DNA from: Ampelocalamus luodianensis
Taxonomy: Eukaryota; Streptophyta; Magnoliopsida; Poales; Poaceae
DNA length: 64,000 nucleotides
Reading direction: 5' to 3'
Assembly: GCA_036346255.1 (NCBI GenBank)
Contig: CM070639.1
Location: 26,938,165 to 27,002,164, forward strand
Each line of letters begins with the position of its first letter. Position 1 is the stretch's first letter. Under the pieces are notes generated by a model. The model had not been told where the DNA came from and did not search any database. It saw only the letters and a program-made list of their open reading frames with translations. Below, piece after piece: positions 45,825-55,555 of the stretch. A program made the translations under genes and the position numbers.

Positions 45825-45837
45825 TCTTTCCTCTTTG
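45825..45837 (-). other. Polypurine tract of the Sirevirus element
   Basis: The minus strand reads AAAGAGGAAAGAT just before the LTR start, preceded by TGGTTATCATCAATTACC, text typical for the Sirevirus 3' end. Confidence 0.65.
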
Positions 45838-46430
45838 GTAATTGATGATAACCAACACAATTACGTATAATTGAATGTAATTGGTATGAGTATATATAAA
45901 CTACATAAGTTATATATATACTAAGAGTTATGTTTCAAAAGTAGATCACAAAGATCAATACTAATGAAACAAGAAGGACATGAGTATATATAAACTACAA
46001 GTTATATATATACCAAAATGAGTGTATATAAACTACACAAGTTGTATATACTTATATGAATATATTAACTACACAAGTTAAATATGTTCAAGGATATATT
46101 TCAAGGTAAAGATCCTTAATATATGTGGACAAAGAATTATGGATCAATACTAATGAAACCGCAAGATATAGCTTGAACCCTCTACATGTGTGCATACACG
46201 AAAGTGTGTAAATAAAACATATGCATATTTACAAGTTTTTCTTTTGGTGAAGTTCAACCTATATATTGATCCGAGGAATGCAAAGAAGATATAATTAGAT
46301 GTTGTCGAATGCATACATCTTTGATCTTTAAATCCAATTGAGACTAAACAATAGGTATATCAACAAGAGTGTTAGTCTCACAAAACATTTGTCATTAATA
46401 ACCAAAATACCATTAACACATAATGGCGGA
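45838..46430 (-). mobile_element. Sirevirus 3' non-coding region with AT repeats
   Basis: Imperfect palindromic units TATATAAACTACA.AAGTTATATATA recur at 45888, 45982, 46023 and 46056. A second copy of the ACCATTAACnCATAATGG text is at 46405-46425 (first at 45788-45806). No coding domain was recognised. Such repeated purine and palindrome blocks upstream of the PPT are usual in Sireviruses. Confidence 0.6.
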
Positions 46431-46823
46431 TCTAGATTCTTCAGCTTGTTCCATCTCGAACACCTCCTCTCTAGCTCGTTGTTTATTACAAAGACCATTG
46501 AAATTAGTCACGGGTCACTAACATGACATGCGAGAAAACAATCACATATGACAAATCCACCAACGGAGGCATCGTTTTAAGACTAACGCAAACAAACTCT
46601 AGGAAGATTACTCCTCCATTGTGGGGCCTCATAACAAGTTCTCAACAACCACCACCACCTCAAAGGACCTAAAAATCTTGTCTAAAATAATTCTCACGCC
46701 ACAAGATTCACTAAACCTATGTAATCGCGAAATGGAATAACGAAACACGCACATTCTCGCATGGAAATCAACCAAATGTAATAACAACTTAAAATCGGTT
46801 ATCCTAAAGTTCCTTGTAAACCT
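46431..46823. other. Unassigned DNA left of the Mutator-like element
   Basis: About 390 bp without a recognised feature. It may be the outermost Sirevirus remnant or host DNA. Confidence 0.4.
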
Positions 46824-46832
46824 TTTAATATG
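46824..46832. repeat. 9-bp target-site duplication TTTAATATG (left)
   Basis: Exactly repeated at 48059-48067. Nine bases is the Mutator-superfamily TSD length. Confidence 0.93.
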
Positions 46833-46943
46833 GGAATAAGTCCATATTACACCCCGAACTTTGGTGAGAGTCCAAAACACTGAACTACAAAACTGCTTAG
46901 TTTACACCTCCGAACTACTAATACTGCATCAAGTTACACCTCG
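46833..46943 (+). repeat. Left terminal inverted repeat of the MULE
   Basis: Pairs with 47945-48058. Shared words are CCCGAACTTTGG.GAGAGTCC, CTGAACTACAAAAC and ATCAAGTTACACC, with small indels. Confidence 0.92.
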
Positions 46944-47080
46944 TGCCAAAACCACCCGGCGATTATTGCTTACGTAGCATCGTTGCCCAGACGGTGAGCA
47001 CCCATAGCCGACACGCGCCAAGCCATCATCGATGAGCCCATTTGTTTTGCTCCCATCTCGCTCTCCAACCTTTCTCATTG

Positions 47081-47854
47081 TCACGGTGCAAGAGCAACAA
47101 GAGTTAGGCAAGGATGGTCGCCAACTCCATGGACATTGCAGCGCCAAGACTCGCGCCTTCGAGCAAAGCGGCACCTTCCTAATATCCTCACGCTCACTAA
47201 TGACGGCGCCGAGACCACGACGCCCCAGAGAGAGGAGGTGCGCGCACAGAGAACGGGGGCGGGCGCCCGACACCACCAAGATCGAGGCGTTTGACACCGC
47301 CTCCGCGCGTATGACGCGGCGGCGCGGAGGCGAGGAGGAGGGAGGTGATCATGTGGCGGCAAGCGCCGACGGGCGGCGCAGCACGTGAACGCGGGCCGGT
47401 GACATCTGGCGAGGTCCAGGAGGCGGCGCCGAGCTGCAAAAATGATCGGCGAGGCGCACACGACGAGTCGAGCAGTGTGGTTGGGGTTGGCTGGCCACGA
47501 CGAGCGCACATGGCCGACAAGGCGCAAGGAGGATCGGGACTCTCTGAGGAGATGGGCGCGAGCGGGTGGTCTGAGAGGGAAGGTGATGCAAAGTGAGGCG
47601 AGGAGGTAGTCATCGATAAGGAGAGGAGGAGGGGCCCGAGGCGGTGGGGAGATCGCGCTGGGGCTGAGGTGAGACGCGAGGTCGAGGAGCGAGGTGGAGC
47701 CACCTGCAAGCGGGAGAGGAGAAGTGCCGAAGAGCCGCCTCACTCCACGAGAGGAAGCGGGGTGGGGGCGGGGCTTGAGGGATGGTCGTCCATCGCTACG
47801 ACCTCGGAGAGGAGAAGGATGTGGATGGGGAGACGAGAGAGAGATATGGTCCAT
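47081..47854 (-). CDS. GC-rich ORF inside the MULE (257 codons), doubtful
   Basis: The longest frame of the window region, starting at 47854, Pro/Arg/Ser/Ala-rich, with no recognised domain. Several other frames on both strands are open as well over 47197-47709 and 47345-47596, as expected from very high GC content. It could be captured exon sequence or chance. No splice signals or family similarity are apparent. Confidence 0.2.
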   Translation of the reverse strand: MDHISLSSPHPHPSPLRGRSDGRPSLKPRPHPASSRGVRRLFGTSPLPLAGGSTSLLDLASHLSPSAISPPPRAPPPLLIDDYLLASLCITFPLRPPARAHLLRESRSSLRLVGHVRSSWPANPNHTARLVVCASPIIFAARRRLLDLARCHRPAFTCCAARRRLPPHDHLPPPRLRAAASYARRRCQTPRSWWCRAPAPVLCARTSSLWGVVVSAPSLVSVRILGRCRFARRRESWRCNVHGVGDHPCLTLVALAP

Positions 47855-47944
47855 TCCTTTATCTCGTCACAAGCATATGCCATGTAAGCCAAAACTAAAG
47901 ACGTTGTCGCCAACATGTCCAAAACCACTAATGAAACCAACGTA

Positions 47945-48058
47945 GGGTGTAACTTGATCTCGTATTAGCAATTAGAGGGTGTAAACAAAACGGTTTTGTA
48001 GTTCAGGGTGTTTTTTGGACTCTCGCCAAAGTTCAGGGGTGTAATATGAACTTATTCC
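47945..48058 (-). repeat. Right terminal inverted repeat of the MULE
   Basis: Complement of the left TIR, ending GGTGTAATATGAACTTATTCC region at 48038-48058. Confidence 0.92.
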
Positions 48059-48067
48059 TTTAATATG
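48059..48067. repeat. 9-bp target-site duplication TTTAATATG (right)
   Basis: Perfect copy of 46824-46832. Confidence 0.93.
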
Positions 48068-48530
48068 AAAAGAAACACATTCTATAACTTAACAAACATG
48101 TAAGGAAATGCTTCGGTGCTACACCTTAAGAAAATGTTTACGAATCATAAAAGAAAATGTAGTTAGTTAATGAATAGGGGCAAATATGTACTGATAGTAG
48201 TTAGCAAAAGTCCAAATAAAAGCATCTTGGTCTCTTTTGTTTTTAATCCAAACATCAGTGCCCGAGATCAAATGCTGTTGGAAGCCTCCATCTAACTGAT
48301 AGTAGTTTGCTTTCTAAAATTTGATTTCTAATCAACATGATCCAATCAAGCACATGATACAAATTGATTCCTAATCCTATAAAACAATACACTACACAAT
48401 TAACTTCACCAAGGTTCGCAAAAAATAGCCCTCGCAGTACAATCCCTAAACCCTAATCACAGAACAATTAGTCATCGCAAAAAAAGGAACAAGGGGATTT
48501 ATGGGTACACTTTAGGTCCATCAATTGGCA
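48068..48530. other. AT-rich DNA, possibly intron of a minus-strand gene
   Basis: No ORF. If the adjoining minus-strand exon is real, this would be the start of its first intron, with the MULE further inside it. Confidence 0.35.
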
Positions 48531-48535
48531 CTCAC

Positions 48536-48800
48536 CTGGTAGCGTTGGGACCCAGCAAATCGTGGCGTACTTCCCAACGCCGACACGAAGCAGCAAAGCA
48601 GACGGAGACGAGCACCGCGGGAGAGAGGCGGCCTGCGGTGTGTCCCCTTCTACTGGGCGGAGACAGAAAGCAGCATCAACCCATCGCTGAGGAGATGGGC
48701 GGCATATGGAGAGACCGACGCCACGCTGAGGGTGGGGTAGAGGACAGAGGATGCCTCAGGAGAGGAGAGTTTGGGGAAATGAAGAATCTGGGCCGCCGCA
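48536..48800 (-). other. Possible first exon (5' UTR or start) of an unidentified minus-strand gene
   Basis: On the minus strand a GC-rich stretch ends CAACGCTACCAG followed by GTGAGTGCC, a strong splice donor at 48535/48536. ATG codons occur at about 48699 and 48680 (minus), but their frames stop quickly, so the exon may be largely untranslated or contain an indel. It is followed by AT-rich, intron-like sequence. It lies head to head with the cystinosin exon, 0.6 kb apart. No family is recognised. Confidence 0.35.
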
Positions 48801-48804
48801 ACTA

Positions 48805-49072
48805 AGTCAATATTGTCACGCCACGCATTTTGGCGCGGACAAGGCAAGTCCGCCACGCTATAGGTTTGTCTTGACCATCGCCACGCCACTCCTCCACGTT
48901 GGCATGACACGCGGCCGAGAGCTTGCATGGTGGCGTGATAGAATGGTTTGACCACTATCCGTGGTGTGATCAAAAGATTAGATTTAGAAAATAAAATTTG
49001 CAAAGAGTAACTTTAAAATGAAATTAAAAAAAATTAATTAATAAAAAATTCCACAACCACGCCCGTTTTCCC
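48805..49072 (-). repeat. Palindrome-rich repeat T, copy 2
   Basis: The reverse complement matches 36945-37240. It holds CACGCCA/TGGCGTG words (48828, 48845, 48883, 48931) and ends in the AT-rich block AAATTAAAAAAAATTAATTA (49021-49040). It lies between the two divergent exons, immediately upstream of the cystinosin promoter. Confidence 0.6.
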
Positions 49073-49293
49073 TCCTCTCCGGGAGGTTGTACCTCGCCGG
49101 AATCCCGTCCGGATTCGTTCTGAAAACGGGCTAAGCGAGCAATGAACCTGTCCGACATTTCCACGGGCTCAACCGTAAATAAACCGAAACCGCAGTGGCA
49201 GCCTTGAACACCATCCATTTTCACGGTGAACGTGGAGCTCGGGCGAAAGAGGGATGTGAAGCCTCCGGATTCGTGGGTTCACTTTTCTCGTAC

Positions 49294-49300
49294 TATAAAA
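49294..49300 (+). promoter_or_regulatory. TATA box of the cystinosin homologue
   Basis: CTATAAAATTGAGG, 113-119 bases before the ATG at 49413. It predicts a 5' UTR of about 85-90 bases. Confidence 0.55.
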
Positions 49301-49412
49301 TTGAGGAGCAAGATTTTTCATTTTGGAGTGGAGCAGACGGAAGGAAAATTGGAAATCGAAGCCAGTTGGTGGAAGAGGCCAAGAGGAGGAGGGAGGGGAG
49401 TGGCCGCCGTCG

Positions 49413-49532
49413 ATGTCGTCGTCGTGGAACTCGGTGGCTGGAGGTGCTGTACCAGGTCTTTGGGTGGATCGCCTTCTTCGCCTGGTCCTTCAGCTTCTAC
49501 GCGCAGGTCCTTCTCAACTACAGGCGCAAGAG
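49413..49532 (+). CDS. Cystinosin homologue, exon 1 (frameshifted as read)
   Basis: Cystinosin is a seven-helix PQ-loop transporter that exports cystine from the lysosome or vacuole using the proton gradient. From 49438 the translation reads LEVLYQVFGWIAFFAWSFSF and then YAQVLLNYRRK, the first transmembrane segment and first PQ-loop start of plant cystinosins; the proline of the PQ pair is Ala here (YAQ instead of YPQ). The ATG at 49413 gives MSSSWNSV, the expected N-terminus, but the two pieces are out of frame by what looks like a two-base loss near 49437, which is either a real mutation or a sequence error. The exon ends AAGAG followed by GTTAGATTT, a plausible donor of phase 2. No further exons were found before the copia LTR and the gap. 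Confidence 0.75.
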
Positions 49533-50961
49533 GTTAGATTTCTCTTCTGTCTCTTTCTTCTTATGTTGTTTATGCTTAGTTTTCCTACTTTGGTGATATA
49601 CTGATCGATATTGTTGGGTTTTGGGTTGGGTCTGTTTGGGTAGCTGTTTCTGGTCTGTGCATCTGGGACTTCACTTAATCTTTAGTTACTTAGTATTGAT
49701 CTTTAATTGTTGCAAGTTCTTGCCATTTGCCCCCTTGTCGTGTATATGTCTTGATTTGGGTGAAATTACCCTCTTCATGTACGGTCCTAGGTTCATCTGT
49801 TTCTCTTAATCATACGGTACCTTGGTGGCAAACCTTTGTATGGTTGAGCCCTGAGTAAAAAGTGGAAGTATCCAAGAAAAGAAACCTTCATTAAGTGGAT
49901 GCTGAGCCCTGTCTTCTTTGCGGGGAAATTCTCGAATTGTCTCGATTGCTTTGCTTCTGTGATCAGATGTTGGCCCAATTAGAGCGTAGCATATGTGCAA
50001 ATTGTAGGGAAGGAAACAAAACAAAAGTTAGAGATTAGAATGAATCTTTGCATATAGTAGGACATGTGGTATGTATATAAGCACTGTAGCTGCTCTTTGG
50101 TGCTTAAAAACTATTTCTGCTCTGCTGTCCATCATGATTGTGGGATGAGACAGGTGCTTTGAGGTTATTTCAAACACTTTGAGCAAAAATCTTGCAGATA
50201 TGGTTAGATCAAAATCATGACCAACTAAAATTAGTGTGGCCTGGAAACTCTCATCTGATTGGAGCTGCTTTAAATTCTTGCCTTTCGAATTTGGAGTTAC
50301 ATAGAAGCGCAGCCTGCTTTTAGGTATGTCTTCTAGAAACTTATAGGTGCATCCACTTCCTTCAATGGATTGACGAATCAATAATCTTATGAACCCATTA
50401 TAGACTTTCCTAGCAGCACAGCTTGCACACCCTTAGTTATTATGAGAGATCGGTGCACATTTAACCTGATAATATCAATGTTTTTACAGGCAGAATGCTT
50501 TTCTTTGGATATAATAAGTTCTTGGGGTAATTTCTTATATGCCACTGAATCTTTTCCGCATCCCTTACATGCCCTTGAATGTAACACAGACATGTGGATC
50601 TGGACCCACCTTGTCGGGCTCAGTGAGGGATTTCACACTTATTCAGTGCAATATAAGGAAATTTCTTTGTTGTTTGTCTGCAGGGTCTGGATCCACCTTT
50701 GTCAGGCTCACAGTTTCACATTTATTCAGTGCCATATAAGGAAATGTCTTTTAGTTGTTTCTCTGCATCTGTCGTTGTAATAAACACCTTCTGGAAAATA
50801 ACTGATTTGTTACGAAACTTTAATCTTCAGGCTGCATAACACTTTTCATGTCCTACCAGCTATATTCTTTATTAAACCTTAATATTTTGAGGTAACCAGA
50901 GTAAAATCCATTATATTTTTTATATAAATCTATTTCTAAATTCTGTTTACACCATACTGTG
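49533..50961 (+). other. Putative cystinosin intron 1 DNA
   Basis: T-rich sequence after the donor. It contains the 50597-50768 tandem repeat and a minus-strand frame at 50028-50381 (117 codons, starting MIRQSIEGSGCTYKFLEDIP) with a protein-like composition but no recognised family; it might be a fragment of a transposed gene. No exon with the expected GLNFDF-type continuation was seen. Confidence 0.4.
50597..50768. repeat. Tandem duplication, about 88-bp unit x2
   Basis: Both units contain TCTGGA.CCACCTTTGTC.GGCTCA, ATTTCACA, TTATTCAGTGC.ATATAAGGAAAT and end in GTTTnTCTGCA. The second starts at 50685. Confidence 0.85.
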
Positions 50962-51518
50962 TGTTGGAATTGAATCTCTCAACTCCTATCTCTCTCTTAC
51001 CTTGGTTGTCTCACACAACACACACAAGCATAAAAGAGAAATTTCATGCTGACATGCTGTATCACAGACTAAATGTTGTTTTCTTTTCCTTTATTTATAG
51101 AGTCAAGGTGGCCTCTCACATTACAAGCCAAATAATAGGCTAATTAAAATGCCCGACATTACTGTCCACTACTTCCTAAGAAATGCTCCACTTAACCTCA
51201 TGTAACCTCCCAATTAACTATCCTAATTTACTAATGCTCCACTAACTCATGCATGCAACTACTACATAATTACCCAGCCAAATCACTCGGCCTGCAATAC
51301 CACCTGACTGTAAACTAATTCGGCGCAGTATGTTGGCTCCATTGCTCGCATGCGCACCGCTCACATGGCAACGCTCGCTCTCGCATGGCACGTTGGCACC
51401 TCCTCACGTCCATGCACGCTTCTTCCCCGCTAAGCCACACCGCCTACACAAATATACTAACTATATGCAAGACAAAAATAAACATGCAGATATTAAAATA
51501 TCAAGATTAGTTCCAACA
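50962..51518 (-). mobile_element. Copia 3' LTR on the minus strand
   Basis: 557 bp with ends TGTTGGAATTGAA (plus, 50962) and TTAGTTCCAACA (51518), an inverted terminal TGTTGGAA/TTCCAACA. On the minus strand it is preceded by a purine tract, the complement of ATCACCCTCCTAATC (51519-51533), so it is the 3' LTR of a minus-strand element. A TATA-like CTTTATTTATAGAG is at 51088-51101 (complement CTCTATAAATAAAG). Confidence 0.85.
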
Positions 51519-51539
51519 ATCACCCTCCTAATCTTCATA

Positions 51540-52000
51540 TCATTTTTTTTTCACGCTAGCTTCAAAGAAGAGCTTGCCTGCCGCCATGCGTAATCTTGAG
51601 CTAACAAGGCTTTTCCTCCTTTTCTTCTCTTAGGACATTCCTGCCAAAATGTCCATATTCTTCAAAGTTATAGCATTGTACCTTGCTTTTATCTTTTGCG
51701 CCATTCCGCGGCCACTACCATGACTCGCCCTCGCGATTTCCAGTCATGTCCTCTTGTCATGAGGAGTTGTTTCTTCCACTTACGCCCCGCCTCTTGGTAG
51801 GCTCCCCTGCACCAATGTACCCAATGGCCTCCTCCATGGCCATATTGTTAATGTCACCAACAGCATTATCGACTGAGGCAACATTGATAAACTTGTTGGA
51901 GACTGGCCACAGCCTTCTTCACGATGTACTTCTTCCATCGAGTTCCAAGCTCACGAACGCGCCTAACGAAGCGTAGAACTTTTGCCGTAAATCATCCACT
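51540..52000 (-). pseudogene. Copia gag fragment with zinc knuckle
   Basis: On the minus strand the text near 51700-51640 gives VQCYNFEEYGHFGRNV. This is a CX2CX4HX4C knuckle in which the second Cys has become Phe and the last Cys is lost by mutation. Further upstream is MEEAIGYIGAGEPTKRRG (near 51840-51800), fitting gag. Gag lies next to the PPT with no pol between, so the element is internally deleted or gag-only. The upstream remainder is in the gap. Confidence 0.65.
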
Positions 52001-52100
52001 NNNNNNNNNNNNNNNNNNNNNNNNNNNNNNNNNNNNNNNNNNNNNNNNNNNNNNNNNNNNNNNNNNNNNNNNNNNNNNNNNNNNNNNNNNNNNNNNNNNN
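52001..52100. other. Assembly gap, 100 N
   Basis: Exactly 100 N, which is a placeholder size for a gap of unknown length. Continuity across it is not assured. Confidence 0.98.
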
Positions 52101-52977
52101 TTATTTCAAAATGAAACGAGCGGCGCGTTAGATCGAGAATGGACGGCGGAGATCATGAGGGGATCCGAGTCGCCCGAATGCATACACCGCCTGACCACAC
52201 GATGAAGATCTAACGCCCGCAGGAGCGCAGCCTTAATAGCACGCGTAAAAAGGAAAGTCGAGGATTTGAATCGACGGCCAGATAAAAGCGCCTTTAAGTT
52301 TAAAACGAAAAGGAGGCGCCGTTGGATCGATTTGAACGGTGGAGATCGAGAGGGCTCCGGAGTTGTCCGATTGCATACACTAACCTCGGCCGTTAGATTA
52401 AGATCCAACGGAGATCAAAGCGCATACGCGACAAATGGCGTGGCGTATGCTGGCTCGCCTGCTCGATTGAAGATCGACGCTCACATCACGTAGGAGGTTT
52501 GAGCTCGCCGAACGTGATGAGCCGGACCATTTGCACGAGGTTGGACTCAACCACATGGCTCGAGTCACATGCGTTGTTAGGGTTTGATTCAAACCATTTA
52601 GTTGACTGTAACCTATTCAAATGCTTAAAAGGTTTGACTGGCTTAAAATAGCAAATAAATTTATAAAATCATGAAATTTTTGCTGGAGGCTACTGGGATG
52701 ATATATTTCCCAGATAAATTTTAAAATCACATGATCACTTTGTAAAATACATAAATATTTATTTTAGCCCGAAAGTATTCCTTTAAAGGCAATTATTTTT
52801 CTTTAAGTCAATATAATTTCTAAAAATGCAACAAAAATATTTTCAGCCAAGATAATTTACCTAGGCTTTAATAAAAATACTTCCCAATCATAATACAAGT
52901 TTTATCTTGTATTCCTTTAAGACTTTAAATGGTTCTTTAGGATTTTGGCTAAAAAGGAAGGTTTTCAATTTGTAACA
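52101..52977 (-). mobile_element. Tekay-like LTR start on the minus strand, partial
   Basis: On the minus strand it starts TGTTACAAATTG near 52977, runs through an AT-rich part and reaches a GC-rich part with GATCTTAATCTAACGGCC and CTCCACCGTTCAAATCGATC, words resembling 7690-7880 of the long Tekay LTR. Its continuation is lost in the gap. Confidence 0.5.
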
Positions 52978-53264
52978 TACTGCCCAAATGGTAGAAATGA
53001 ACAAGAATGCTATGAACAAAGACCTCACACTGCTCATAAAGCATTTTATTACTGCTTATAGAATTGGGGCTGTATGTGTTCTTACTATTACTCTATGGTA
53101 TATTTGGGAGGCCCGTGAATGGTGCATGAAACGATGAATGTTTGTTGCATCCTCGGCGGCGTAGAAAGTTAAAGCTTATGTTGAGTTGATAGTGTTGTAT
53201 ATCTTCAACTGATCGAGGTCATAGGTATGAGTCCTGTATTCACCCCTAAATTGACTCACTGTCT

Positions 53265-53575
53265 GTAGGTACAATCCTTATTAATATCGACATAGCACTA
53301 TTTGCTTCTTCTCATCGGATGGTTGTTGGCGTGGTAGTCCAAACCACATTGGTGAATGATTGGCTACCGCAATGAGCGCCTTGTTGGGATCACTACGCCG
53401 AGTTAGTAGAAGCATTGTCTTTTCGCTCGGCAATGTCCTCTTGCCCGTGATGAAGGATATCAAATTGTCATCCTTGCTTCGATCGCTTGTTTGTGGTGCA
53501 ACAATGAATTTGTTGATGCGGATCACCTTCGTTGGTGCGATTATCTCCAATATCAAGTCTATGGCGTAAGGCTTT
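53265..53575 (+). pseudogene. RNase H-like (RVT_3) fragment
   Basis: The translation from 53265 gives VGTILINIDIALFASSHRMV, with the catalytic Asp in an N-I-D context, later ELVEALSFRSAMS with the conserved Glu, then shifted frames. This is the RNase H-like domain of plant non-LTR retroelement proteins and the related RVT_3 family. There are stops near 53373 and 53449. The text at 53100-53200 may hold the preceding part (EARE-like). Confidence 0.65.
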
Positions 53576-54060
53576 TCCTCGCTATTTTTTTGTCATGTTA
53601 GTTGTGTGGTTAATGTGGCGCACATAATCTAGCTAAATCTTGCGAGCACTCTATTAGCTCTTTATTCGCAATGGTGTACCTGAGTGTATCTAGAGACTCT
53701 TTATAGTGATGTGTTGTGATCAATAAATTGCCGCATATTCTCTCTAAAAACCATGCTTCACCATGCATTTATGAAGTTTGCAATTCGTAAATATAATAAA
53801 TTATATTGTATATGTGTGCAATTTTCAGATAAAAATTTTCATTCATAAGTTATGTGTTATTTCAATTAAACTTTCGCCATAGAATGTGCAATTTCGTAAC
53901 TTTGTTAGTGCAAGTATTAGTTTATCTTATGTTAGGAATGACCTATCATTCTTTATGAAAATTTATTCACGAGACTATGTTTTGGCCTAATCTTTCTCGT
54001 TAACCTAGTATGCATTGTTTGTAAAAACAAAGTACTCTCATGTGGTTCTATGAACAAAAA
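53576..54060. other. AT-rich DNA, nothing recognised
   Basis: No ORF or repeat boundary recognised. It may be the 3' flank of the RNase H-like fragment. Confidence 0.4.
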
Positions 54061-54497
54061 TGAGTCGACGGAGAGAGTCAACCAAGTGTTGGAAGATATG
54101 CTTCGTGCTTATGCTCTTTCCTATGGGAAGAAGTGGGAGAAGTGCCTACTATTTGTCGAAGTTCTCCTACAACAACAAATTTTCAGCTAGTCTTGGCATG
54201 GCACCATTTGAGGCCCTATATGGAGGAGATGCGTAACCCCATTGAACTGGTCGAAACTAGTGTGAGGCGCTTCTTCGCCCGCATTCGATCAACGAGGCCG
54301 AAGTCGTTCGCTTGATCCGCGAGCATCCGCGCACGCCCACCCAGTGTAAGAGCTATGCGATCGCCGCCGCCGTGAGTTGAGCTTTGAGCCCAATGACCTT
54401 GTGTATCTCAAAGTCTCACCCTTGAAGGGCCATCAGCATGGCATCAAGGGCGTTGGCTCCTCGCTATGTTGGGCCTTATCGCATCGCCGAGAGTTGA
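54061..54497 (+). pseudogene. Tekay integrase 3' fragment
   Basis: Nearly identical to 62907-63330: GTCGACGGAGAGAGTCAACC, TGGCATGGCACCATTTGAGG and GCCCAATGACCTTGTGTATC are shared. It encodes the end of the integrase core and its C-terminal domain. The left end is an abrupt junction with unrelated AT-rich DNA at about 54061. The right end joins LTR-internal sequence near 54497, without PPT or LTR start. Confidence 0.88.
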
Positions 54498-55555
54498 GCT
54501 TGATCCAGTCTTCCGTGTGAGCCGTTGGATTTAAAATCCAACGCCACAAACCACCCCGCCATCTCTTCGTTCTTCTTCTTCCTCCTTCACCGTGATCACG
54601 CATGCGAGCGATGGCAGTGAGCAGGTAGGCCTCCGCCGCATCGTGGCCTCGCAACGGCTCAACCTCGCTGCCCATGTCGTGCAGCACGACCTCCTCGCTT
54701 TCCTCGCTCGCACCGCAGAAACCTTTGTCCCATCGCCATTAAACCATTGTCTCGAGCTCGCCACCGAGCCATGAGCACCTCCGAGGCTTTCTAAGTCTCT
54801 TCCACCTCCGCCCCTCCCAAACCGCTCAGAAGGTTGAGCGCCAAATCTCACCTTGAGCTCATTTCCGCCATTTCTCGCCGCTGTGAGCTCCAAATGCGAC
54901 TTGGGTCCTCCAAAGGGTTCTTAGCCCTTGTCTCACTTCATTTGTGGACCTCTTGTTGTCGCAAATCCTCTCCCTAACTCAATTTGGGTTGCATTCTCAG
55001 AACCGCCTAATTTGAAGTTCTTGATCTATGGGCCAAAGTGCTCCTTCGCTCCCATCTTCTGTGAAGACCTTCTCCGCTCACCCTTTGGCCCTAGATCGCC
55101 CTGTGCCATCGCACGTTGTTCGACCATTCTTGTACCTTGCGCTGCTCGTGGCACTTTGTCGCCGCCATCTTCTCCACCCGGAATCGCCCGCACTGGTCTC
55201 TCCGATTTCCTCGATCCTCTCCTACACTCTCTGTAAGTTCACCTTAGTCCCTTAGAGCTTAAGGTCTAGCTAGTTTAGCTCGTGGCGCGAGCCGCTGCTG
55301 CTTTTTGCCGAAATCGGTCCTCCGCTCGGCCGGCTGTTTAGGCTCGCTCCGCCGCCGAGGATACTATGTTAGGTTCGCAATAGTATTGCGCTGCTTTGGT
55401 ACTTTAGTTAGCTCCGCCGTGGTCTTGGTCGCCGCCGACGTGTCGGCGAGTGGATCGCGGTAGCTCGCCTTTGTCGGCTTCCGACAAGCCCCGCACTTCC
55501 TCGGTTAATCGTACGCCCACCACCACCCTGTGTTAGATCCGAGCCTTTGCCTTTC

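Larger units (their letters stand above)
46833..48058. mobile_element. Non-autonomous Mutator-like element (possible Pack-MULE)
   Basis: 1226 bp with long terminal inverted repeats of about 108-115 bp: GGAATAAGTCCATATTACAC at the left, and the complement of GTGTAATATGAACTTATTCC at the right. A perfect 9-bp TSD TTTAATATG flanks it. The TIR contains internal TTTACACC/GGTGTAAAC sub-repeats. No transposase is encoded. The interior (about 46950-47880) is strongly GC-rich compared with the AT-rich flanks, as is usual when a MULE has captured host gene fragments. Confidence 0.92.

Noticed and set aside
47345..47945. Plus-strand frames in the MULE interior
   Set aside because: They overlap with minus-strand frames in very GC-rich DNA and have no domain or splice support.
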